A stretch of DNA of 64,000 nucleotides from contig NZ_CP119677.1 in assembly GCF_029318685.1 (NCBI RefSeq), forward strand, positions 3,897,001-3,961,000, given 5' to 3'. Position 1 is the stretch's first letter. Every line of letters starts with the position of its first letter. The stretch comes from Ruminiclostridium papyrosolvens DSM 2782 (GTDB lineage Bacteria > Bacillota > Clostridia > Acetivibrionales > DSM-1351). The translations under genes were made by a program, and so were the position numbers. This document shows positions 41,275-47,969 of the stretch, in pieces. The notes under the pieces are model-generated. The model saw only the letters and a program-made list of their open reading frames with translations. It was not told where the DNA came from and did not search any database.

Positions 41275-42420
41275 TTATCCTTTTGGGTAAACTATTCCTT
41301 TTACGGCATTAACAAACGTATCAGCTTGCTCCAAATTATTGAAATAACCCAATGATATTCTAACGGTTCCTTCCGGGTAAGTACCAATGGTTTTATGTGC
41401 CATAGGAGAACAATGCATTCCTGTTCTGCTAAGAATGCCGTATCCCTGTTCTAAAGTAATACCTAGCAAAGAGCTATCCCATCCGTCAATATTAAAGGAT
41501 ATTACAGAAGTTCTTAAACTCAAGTTTTCAGGTCCATACAGTTTTAACTGACCTAAATCCCCTAGTCCTTCAATAATATACTTTACCAAACATTCTTCAT
41601 GTTTTCTTATAGCGTCGATTCCTTCGCTCATTATAAACTTTACTCCCTCAAGGAGACCTGCAATGCCTAAAACATTCATAGTTCCACTTTCATATCTGTA
41701 AGGTAAGAGGGCAGGCTGCTCAACTTCTTCCGAATGACTTCCTGTTCCCCCTCTCCTAAATGGTCTTAAATTGGTATTCCGAGGAATAACAAGACCTCCT
41801 GTTCCTGTTGGTCCAAAAAGACCTTTATGCCCGGGAAAAGCATAGAAATCAGCTCCGATTTCATTGATGTCTACAGGAATTACTCCCACAGCTTGAGCAC
41901 CGTCCACCAAAGAATTTATGCCATTCTCCCTGGCGATAGCACAAATTTCATTAACAGGCTGTATAGTACCGGTTACATTAGAAACATGGTTTATACATAT
42001 TAACTTTGTGTTGTTCTTTATTTGCTTTTTAATGTCAGAAGGTGAGACAAACCCCTCGCTATTACACTGAATATAACTTATCTCAACACTTTTTTTGCGC
42101 ATTTCTTCTAAAGGCCTAACAACTGAATTGTGCTCCATCGTTGTTGTTATTACATGATCTCCCTGATTCAATAAACCGTTAATAACCATATTTAGCGAAT
42201 CAGTTGTGCTAAATGTAAAAACAATTCTATCTTTCTCAGGGCAATTAAAGAGTTTAGAAAGCATTAGTCTGCATTCTTCCAGAGCCTTTGCCGATTCCAC
42301 AGACATTATGTGTGAAGCTCTGCCAGGATTTGCACAACTATTTCGGAAGAACTCATCATTCTTCTTATACACTACTTCCGGCTTTGGCCATGAAGTTGCT
42401 GCATTATCAAAATATATCAT
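41275..42420 (-). CDS. Cysteine desulfurase (class V aminotransferase family)
   Basis: 381 residues. PLP enzyme of the NifS/SufS/Csd group: MIYFDNAATSWPKPEVVY at the start, TTTMEHNSVVRPL, LVDGAQAVGVIPVD (PLP Asp) and the Schiff-base Lys in FPGHKGLFGPTG. The catalytic Cys lies in RTGMHCSPMAHKTIG, in a short loop as in the SufS/CsdB-like group II. It takes sulfur from cysteine as a persulfide. It is the last gene of an operon with an E1-like enzyme and a sulfur-carrier protein, so it probably supplies the sulfur for a thiocarboxylate on that carrier. Confidence 0.93.
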   Translation of the reverse strand: MIYFDNAATSWPKPEVVYKKNDEFFRNSCANPGRASHIMSVESAKALEECRLMLSKLFNCPEKDRIVFTFSTTDSLNMVINGLLNQGDHVITTTMEHNSVVRPLEEMRKKSVEISYIQCNSEGFVSPSDIKKQIKNNTKLICINHVSNVTGTIQPVNEICAIARENGINSLVDGAQAVGVIPVDINEIGADFYAFPGHKGLFGPTGTGGLVIPRNTNLRPFRRGGTGSHSEEVEQPALLPYRYESGTMNVLGIAGLLEGVKFIMSEGIDAIRKHEECLVKYIIEGLGDLGQLKLYGPENLSLRTSVISFNIDGWDSSLLGITLEQGYGILSRTGMHCSPMAHKTIGTYPEGTVRISLGYFNNLEQADTFVNAVKGIVYPKG

Positions 42421-42430
42421 CTGAAACTAC

Positions 42431-43450
42431 CTACATTCCTATGTATTTAGCATATAGCATCCTAGCTACACTTGGTTCGCTTGTGCCCTTAATTACAACC
42501 CGTCCGTCCGGAAATATGACAAATTCATAAGACTCTATTTGTGCACTAATAAAAAAACCGTTATCACTTATCTGAGCTATACTTTTTAAACTCTCCCTTA
42601 CCTGCTCTATTTCCATTGAACTTTTGGGAGCAGAAATTTGCACGGCATTTCTCCCGCATAGACTAGTAACCTGATATGATGAAATCGCATCAAGAAATTC
42701 AAAATTTCGTTTTGAACAACATAAACATTCTTCTCTTTTTTCTATCGTATTTAAAGAGTTAAAACTTCCTGTCCAAACATCAAAAGAAGTCATTTTTCTT
42801 TCCCCGTCATCATTGTTACCAATAAGAATTTTCATGGCTTCTATAGTTTGCAATGATGCAGTAATACTCACCGTTGCTCCTAATATTCCGGCTAAATCAC
42901 AGGTTGGAGTCTTCCCTTGTGCAGGGGGATTAGGAGTTAGGCAACGTAAACAAGGCCCCTCTTGAGGAATTACTGAATAAGCTATTCCCTGACTACCTAT
43001 ACACGCACCGTAAACCCAAGGTATAGAATATTTAACAGCTACATCGTTTATGAGAAAACGCAATTCGAAATTATCGGTTCCATCCATAATCAAATCAACA
43101 TCTTTTGTAAAACTCTCTATATTTGATGATGTTATATCTGAAAAAAATGACTCCAAAACCACTTCTGAATTTATCTTTTTCAGTTTTCTTTTTGCGGCCT
43201 CAACTTTGGGTAGCATCTCTCGCGCATCATCTTCGTCGAATAAAATTTGCCTGTTCAGATTGGACATTTCAACATAGTCTCTATCTACTAACCTTATAAA
43301 TCCTACACCAGCCCTCACTAAATTATTTAATATAACCGTACCGAGAGCTCCTGCACCTAAAACCGCCACTCTTGCGTTTTTCAGCTTTTTTTGCCCTTCT
43401 TTGCCTATGGGAGCAAATAGTTCTTGCCTTGAATATCTACTATTGTCCAT
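42431..43450 (-). CDS. ThiF/MoeB-family E1-like adenylyltransferase
   Basis: 339 residues. ATP site VLGAGALGTVILNNLVRAGV, then RLVDRDYVEMSNLNRQILFD with the conserved Asp, Asn and Arg. DGTDNFELRFLIND and the adenylation-loop TCDLAGILGATVSI (with catalytic Cys) follow. Two zinc Cys-X2-Cys pairs are CLRC and CLCC. Residues about 245-339 form an extra C-terminal domain (QISAPKSSMEIEQV, FVIFPDGRVVIKGT). It should adenylate the C-terminal Gly of the ThiS/MoaD-like protein of this operon and exchange AMP for sulfur delivered by the desulfurase encoded 10 bases downstream. No thiazole- or molybdopterin-synthesis genes adjoin, so the job is probably specific to this cluster. Confidence 0.92.
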   Translation of the reverse strand: MDNSRYSRQELFAPIGKEGQKKLKNARVAVLGAGALGTVILNNLVRAGVGFIRLVDRDYVEMSNLNRQILFDEDDAREMLPKVEAAKRKLKKINSEVVLESFFSDITSSNIESFTKDVDLIMDGTDNFELRFLINDVAVKYSIPWVYGACIGSQGIAYSVIPQEGPCLRCLTPNPPAQGKTPTCDLAGILGATVSITASLQTIEAMKILIGNNDDGERKMTSFDVWTGSFNSLNTIEKREECLCCSKRNFEFLDAISSYQVTSLCGRNAVQISAPKSSMEIEQVRESLKSIAQISDNGFFISAQIESYEFVIFPDGRVVIKGTSEPSVARMLYAKYIGM

Positions 43451-43499
43451 TATAGTTATACAACCTTCCTAATAAACTTCATGAAAATAGAATTATAAA

Positions 43500-44276
43500 T
43501 TATTCTTCTGCTTTCTTTCCTATTAGAACAAAATACTTAATATGGTCCCTTATATCGGTTTTGGCAATCTGAAGTTCTTGATACAATTCCTTCAATGCAC
43601 CTACCCCATATTTCACAAGTAACTTTGATGCTCCCAAAAAGCCTTTTTGAAAACCCATATCTTTGGTTGAATCTTCATAGAACGTATCCATCATATCCAA
43701 CTTTTCTTCTACATGAACAACTTCAAGTCCACATTCCTTGAAAATCTCCACCCATTGCTCCAGGAACATAGGATGAAAACCTTCGAATTCGTAAAATTGT
43801 TTACGCTTTTCTTCCCCGGGTTCTTTCATCCAGTACATATCATGCACCCCTACTTTACCCCCGGGTTTAACTACCCTCGCCATTTCTGATATTACTTTTT
43901 TTACATCAAGTGGTGAAACAGCAGCTTCAGAGAAAGCAGCATCAAAAGTGTTACCTTCAAAAGGCAAACTATGGGCATCAGCCTGTAAAAAATTCAGATT
44001 TTCCGTTAAACCGTTTTTCTGGGCTTTTTCAGTAGCAAATTTCACCATATTGTGAGAATAATCTATTCCAGTTATTTTGCAGCCGTATTTACCGGTAATC
44101 CAATTTGAGGTTTCTCCACTTCCTGATGCAACTTCTAGCAAGTGTTGTTCTTTATTGAAACCCATTAATTCTGAAAATTCCTTTGTCATTTCCAAAGCAC
44201 CGGGATGTAAGCTCTGAATTCCCATTATCCCAACCAAATCATCTAATGTAACTCTCCTCATATTATAATTCTCCAA
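43500..44276 (-). CDS. Class I SAM-dependent methyltransferase
   Basis: 258 residues. SAM-binding motif I is LLEVASGSGETSNWITGKYG (residues about 42-61), followed by ITGIDYSHNMV (acidic strand-2 end), LQADAHSLPFEGNTFD and the post-III GGKVGVHDMYWMKEPGE. It resembles small-molecule (UbiE/erg6-like, Methyltransf_11) methylases. It lies between the ATC-hydrolase-like gene and the E1-like gene in the sulfur/prenyl operon. It may methylate O, C or S of the product; S-methylation would suit the context, but that is inference. Confidence 0.92.
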   Translation of the reverse strand: MENYNMRRVTLDDLVGIMGIQSLHPGALEMTKEFSELMGFNKEQHLLEVASGSGETSNWITGKYGCKITGIDYSHNMVKFATEKAQKNGLTENLNFLQADAHSLPFEGNTFDAAFSEAAVSPLDVKKVISEMARVVKPGGKVGVHDMYWMKEPGEEKRKQFYEFEGFHPMFLEQWVEIFKECGLEVVHVEEKLDMMDTFYEDSTKDMGFQKGFLGASKLLVKYGVGALKELYQELQIAKTDIRDHIKYFVLIGKKAEE

Positions 44277-44282
44277 TTTTCT

Positions 44283-44792
44283 TTATTTTCGTTTTAATTG
44301 ATATTCACAACAGTTGTCTCCTGCTGATATTGTTTTATTTAATGTATATTCTGCCGAAAAACCCAGAGAACTACATACCCCAAGGTCAAGTTTGCACAGA
44401 ACCTTGCATATTCCCTGCGTTTCTCCCATAATCTCAAACATCATACCTAATGGACAGTCTGTAGCAACTATGACTGCTTCGTTTTCATCATGACTAACAA
44501 TTTGCTTTTTTACATGACCTAACGTTGAAAACAATTCGACAAATTTGAGAAAACCATCCATTCCCATTTGTTTAACGTATCCACTGGTAAGAAGCTTATC
44601 GCCCACATATTCACCTATCTCAAAAAGTATTTTTTCAGCGAGCTTCTTACCCTCATCTCCATAATGGGATATCATTGAATTGGAAAATACAAATGCAATA
44701 TATGAACTAAGCATCATTTGATCAGAAAGTTGCTGCTGTAGCTCCTCTTTTGTCAAATCATCAATGGATGAATAATTTGAATTTTCGTCCAT
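44283..44792 (-). CDS. L-2-amino-thiazoline-4-carboxylate hydrolase-like protein
   Basis: 169 residues. The pattern of small cysteine-bearing proteins annotated as ATC hydrolases is present: HYGDEGKKLAEKILFEIGEY, then ATDCPLGMMFEIMGETQGIC, LCKLDLGVCSSLGF and the closing DNCCEYQLKRK. Cys-rich conserved positions (DCP, C-X3-C, NCCEY) are kept. The founding enzyme opens a thiazoline ring, but most homologues have unknown function. It abuts the sulfur-carrier gene (no gap), so it may act on a sulfur-containing heterocycle or carry an intermediate. Family assignment is from memory of the motifs. Confidence 0.6.
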   Translation of the reverse strand: MDENSNYSSIDDLTKEELQQQLSDQMMLSSYIAFVFSNSMISHYGDEGKKLAEKILFEIGEYVGDKLLTSGYVKQMGMDGFLKFVELFSTLGHVKKQIVSHDENEAVIVATDCPLGMMFEIMGETQGICKVLCKLDLGVCSSLGFSAEYTLNKTISAGDNCCEYQLKRK

Positions 44793-45062
44793 TTAACCCC
44801 CTCCTAATAAAGCTAATATTTTTATATCATCATTGTCATTTAAAACGTAATCCGCTCCACCTTTTGCTCTATAGTCACTACTGTTAACAAATATCAGTAT
44901 ATGTGAACTAATCTCATTCTCTTCGGTAAATACATTCCTGCGGAACACTTCGCTTTCTTGGGATAACAGATTTAACATTTCAGAAATTGTAATATTTGAG
45001 TTCTCAATTTGTCTTGTCCCTATGTCACAAATGGCTTTTGATACTTCCACATTTACCATCAT
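44793..45062 (-). CDS. ThiS/MoaD-like sulfur-carrier protein
   Basis: 89 residues. It starts at ATG 45062, overlapping the stop of a prenyl synthase gene, with AAGGGGG before it. The N-terminus VNVEVSKAICDIG and the middle HILIFVNSSDYRAKGGADYV fit a beta-grasp fold, and it ends NDDIKILALLGGG. The hydrophobic beta strand followed by C-terminal Gly-Gly is the mark of ThiS/MoaD carriers; three Gly close the chain here. The E1-like enzyme of the same operon would activate the C-terminal Gly and turn it into a thiocarboxylate. In natural-product pathways such carriers deliver sulfur to thiocarboxylic acids, thioamides or thiosugars. Confidence 0.87.
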   Translation of the reverse strand: MMVNVEVSKAICDIGTRQIENSNITISEMLNLLSQESEVFRRNVFTEENEISSHILIFVNSSDYRAKGGADYVLNDNDDIKILALLGGG

Positions 45063-46090
45063 ACTACCCCCTTAAGCAGTAAGTTAGTTTTTATCATGTT
45101 CTCAATATCCATAAATATAGCAAGTATTTTTAACATTACCTGTTTTTGTCCGGGATGGCTTATGCTTAATGCCAGCACTTTTGCCTGCTTAATCAGATTT
45201 TGTATAACCTGCTGAGCGTCATCCTTTATGTTTCTGTCTTCAATTTCCTGAATAATATCCTCAAGCTTATTGTATTCATCTGCGCCGATTTTCTGGTAAA
45301 GGATGCAAGTAAAAAGGTTAGCACATTGCATTTTAATGTCGGATGCTTGTGCTCTACCTAATTCCTTCTCAAATCCGAATACATCTAAAAAGTCATCCAG
45401 AATATGTGCCAGCAGTCCCAGTATCTCAGATAATTTAAAGACTTCATCGGGGAACTCGGAGCCGGTTACAATATAAGGTAATTCAATAATTCCCCTCATC
45501 AATACACCTACCTGGTCTCTAACAATTCTTTCATATGTATCGTAATCATTTACCTTTCCTCTGCTTGCTACATCTCTTGATTTACCTTCTGAAATCAAAT
45601 ATGCGTAATTGAATGCACCCATCAGTTTCAAGCTTTTATCCTTTGGAAGATCCGTACTCTTTATAAAGTCAAGAAATAGCTCAACTGCCTTGAAGATTAA
45701 TATATTTGAAGCCAGAAGCGTATAGTCCCTTCCGAAAACTAAATATGTACATTTTCTGCTTTCTCTTACCTCTGACTCATCTATCAAGTCATCCTGTATA
45801 TGTGCAGCATTATACAGAAAATCAAAAGCAAAGCAAACCTTGTTAAAATTATTTACAAAATCAATGTTATCTGTAAGACTTTTCAGCATATATGAAGAAA
45901 AAATTACAGGCCTTATCTTTACCGGTTCATAACACGCATACCTTGCTGCCCTGATTGCAGGATTTAAGCAGTCAGAATTGGGATTTGAAAGACAATCTTC
46001 ACAATTCTTACTACACTTAAATATGTCAAACAATTCCTTCTTCAATGCCTTTTTGTATATTTTCCATTCTTCAATTAAAGTAATGTCCAA
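45059..46090 (-). CDS. Polyprenyl diphosphate synthase with N-terminal Cys cluster
   Basis: 343 residues. Both prenyl-synthase Asp-rich motifs are present: NAAHIQDDLIDESEVRESRK (FARM, DDxxD) and AHILDDFLDVFG (SARM, DDxxD), with KSRDVASRG between. An unusual N-terminal segment, FKCSKNCEDCLSNPNSDC (residues 23-40), has a C-X3-C-X2-C-X7-C arrangement that could bind zinc or an iron-sulfur cluster. A second synthase lies 15 bases upstream; the two may form a heteromer or act in turn. Chain length cannot be predicted with confidence. The gene overlaps the sulfur-carrier gene by ATGA. Confidence 0.88.
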   Translation of the reverse strand: MDITLIEEWKIYKKALKKELFDIFKCSKNCEDCLSNPNSDCLNPAIRAARYACYEPVKIRPVIFSSYMLKSLTDNIDFVNNFNKVCFAFDFLYNAAHIQDDLIDESEVRESRKCTYLVFGRDYTLLASNILIFKAVELFLDFIKSTDLPKDKSLKLMGAFNYAYLISEGKSRDVASRGKVNDYDTYERIVRDQVGVLMRGIIELPYIVTGSEFPDEVFKLSEILGLLAHILDDFLDVFGFEKELGRAQASDIKMQCANLFTCILYQKIGADEYNKLEDIIQEIEDRNIKDDAQQVIQNLIKQAKVLALSISHPGQKQVMLKILAIFMDIENMIKTNLLLKGVV

Positions 46091-46105
46091 ACAACTCTTC
46101 CCCCT

Positions 46106-47113
46106 TTATTTATTTCTGTATAATGCAAAATTTAAAAGCCCATCAAGTATTTGTATTTCATAACTGTATGGTAATTCAGCAAGTTTGTCCTTAGCCCTTG
46201 ATATATACTTCATTGCTATACCTTCTGCATAATCCTCCACATCGTATGATTGTAGTATTTTCTTAAGACAATCTATATTCCCTGGCTCAACATGTTGTTT
46301 TTCAAACAAGTTCTTAATGAAATCCTTTTCGGAGGTACTTGCTTTTTGAAGTACATATATAATCGGAAGGGTAATTTTGCCCCCTTCAACATCACTTACC
46401 AGCGATTTTTCAACTACTTTCTCATCTCCGAAAAAGCTCAACATATCATCCTTAATCTGAAATGCCATACCTAAACACTTACCCATCTCAGAAATACTAT
46501 GAATATTCTCCTCAGAGGTATCAGCTATAATCCCCCCAATAGTACAGACTTTTTCAAAGAATACCGCTGTCTTTTTGTAAATCATATCCAAATAATCATC
46601 TTCGGCCAAACTAAATTTTCTCTCGAAATTCAAGTCTAAGAATTGCCCTTCACATATCACCATTCCAAGTTCCAAGATTTCTTTTAACAATCTGGATCTT
46701 TTGGCGTTATCAAACTCGTGATTAATAAAATTGATATTGAAACTCTCAAAGGCTTTTAAGAAAAGATAATCTGCAGATAGTATCGCTGTATCCAATCCAT
46801 ATTTTATATGTACAGTATCAGTTCCACGGCGTTTTTCTGATTTGTCCATAATATCATCTTGAACCAGCGAAAAAGTATGTAATATTTCATGGCCAGCTGC
46901 TATATCTATTGCATTGCTTGGCTCTCCACCCGTTGCTCCACACGCCAAGAGTAACATCAAAGCCCTTAAATGTTTTCCTTTACCCATGTAGTGTCTGGCC
47001 GCACTGTACAGAGGTAAGTCGCTATCACAAATAGATTCCGATATCCTATTCTTAACTCTTAGTACCATACTCTGGTAATACTTTTCATCTCTTTCACATA
47101 AAATATTAATCAT
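46106..47113 (-). CDS. Polyprenyl diphosphate synthase (GGPPS/HepPPS-like)
   Basis: 335 residues. Allylic-substrate motif LVQDDIMDKSEKRRGTDTVH (FARM DDxxD with downstream Arg-Arg) is intact, as are KGKHLRALML and QIKDDMLSFFGDEKV. In the second Asp-rich motif the last position is Ser (DDMLS rather than DDxxD). EGGKITLPIIYV is conserved. It should join isopentenyl units into a C15-C40 chain. It follows the SMR gene by 50 bases and precedes the Cys-cluster synthase. The Ser change may alter activity or make this subunit partly structural. Confidence 0.9.
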   Translation of the reverse strand: MINILCERDEKYYQSMVLRVKNRISESICDSDLPLYSAARHYMGKGKHLRALMLLLACGATGGEPSNAIDIAAGHEILHTFSLVQDDIMDKSEKRRGTDTVHIKYGLDTAILSADYLFLKAFESFNINFINHEFDNAKRSRLLKEILELGMVICEGQFLDLNFERKFSLAEDDYLDMIYKKTAVFFEKVCTIGGIIADTSEENIHSISEMGKCLGMAFQIKDDMLSFFGDEKVVEKSLVSDVEGGKITLPIIYVLQKASTSEKDFIKNLFEKQHVEPGNIDCLKKILQSYDVEDYAEGIAMKYISRAKDKLAELPYSYEIQILDGLLNFALYRNK

Positions 47114-47163
47114 TTATACCTCACAACAATTTTCTATAGCATAAAGCCTTTATTTAGTACTCA

Positions 47164-47484
47164 CTATTCAACTCCTGATAACTTTAAACCGATAATCCCA
47201 GCCATAATTAATAGAATGGAAACAACTTTCATTAAAGAAATTGACTCTTTTAGAAAAACTACACCAATAACAGAAATTAATGTTATACCAACCCCTGACC
47301 AAATTGCATATGCAACTGAGGTATCAATATTTTTTATTGCTAAAGACAAAACACCTAAACTTGCTAAATAAAACACGATCATCAATATACTAAAACCAAG
47401 TTTGGTGAATCCCTCAGAAAGTTTCATAAATACAGTTCCAGATACCTCCAAGATAATTGCAGCAAATAAATATACCCACTTCAT
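47164..47484 (-). CDS. Small multidrug resistance (SMR/EmrE-type) efflux protein
   Basis: 106 residues with four hydrophobic helices. Glu13 in AAIILEVSGTVFMKLSEGFT is the essential membrane Glu of EmrE/QacC, and SVAYAIWSGVGITLISVIG (Trp-Ser-Gly) is typical of the drug-exporting branch rather than the guanidinium (Gdx/SugE) branch. It exchanges protons for lipophilic cations. It is the first gene of the sulfur/prenyl operon behind a consensus promoter, so it may export the product or protect the producer. The ATG follows GAGGAGGTG. Confidence 0.92.
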   Translation of the reverse strand: MKWVYLFAAIILEVSGTVFMKLSEGFTKLGFSILMIVFYLASLGVLSLAIKNIDTSVAYAIWSGVGITLISVIGVVFLKESISLMKVVSILLIMAGIIGLKLSGVE

Positions 47485-47750
47485 TTTGTCACCTCCTCTA
47501 TCCTTAAGTTATCTTTGAGTTTCATAGCAGTACTTATTATGTTTTACAAAAACAACCAAATCCTTTAACAGTGAAATTGACCATTTCAATGTTTGAATAC
47601 AAGAATCAGTGCTTAAATAACTTGCATTAACAGAAAAGAAAATGTCGTTTATAAATCGTCTGAATTCGACAAGAAGCCGCATGATTTATGGGCATTTTAT
47701 TTATACTTTATTATAGCTCTTCCACTTTAATCTATTTTTTACACATAATA

Positions 47751-47779
47751 ATTATAGAGCAGTTTGAATAATTTGTCAA
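47751..47779 (-). promoter_or_regulatory. Consensus sigma-A promoter of sulfur/prenyl operon
   Basis: On the minus strand TTGACA (47779-47774), a 17-base spacer and TATAAT (47756-47751) match the consensus at every position. Transcription should begin near 47744, about 260 bases before the SMR start, and run through the cysteine desulfurase gene. Confidence 0.82.
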
Positions 47780-47883
47780 ATTTTACTTATTTTAAAAAAA
47801 TTGTCGAATTAGTGATTATCAAGTCATTTTTAGATAAAATAAATAATAAGTACACTAAATAATATTTGATAAAACCTTTATAA

Positions 47884-47936
47884 AAAATACTCCTTTCTGA
47901 CTAATACTTAAATTCTTAACCATAAAGGAGTATTTT
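47884..47936 (-). terminator. Terminator of the PKS transcript
   Basis: AAAATACTCCTTT (47884-47896) pairs with all 13 bases of AAAGGAGTATTTT (47924-47936); the loop is 27 bases. On the minus strand the stem is followed by a TATTTTTTA stretch. It lies 34 bases after the PKS stop codon. Confidence 0.85.
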
Positions 47937-47969
47937 CTAGTTTTTGTATCGCTACTTACATTTCACCGT

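Larger units (their letters stand above)
47485..47969. other. 485-base gap between PKS terminator and second cluster operon
   Basis: From right to left it holds the PKS terminator (47884-47936), a consensus promoter on the minus strand (47751-47779) and a leader of about 260 bases before the SMR gene. The leader contains a hairpin ATAAATC...GATTTAT (47651-47689) with an inner GTC/GAC pairing, and TGAAAT-N5-ATTTCA (47572-47588). No ORF or known riboswitch class was recognised. Confidence 0.6.

Noticed and set aside
47485-47744. Guanidine riboswitch before the SMR gene
   Set aside because: The leader lacks the conserved guanidine-I and guanidine-II/III motifs, and the SMR protein is of the EmrE/QacC branch.
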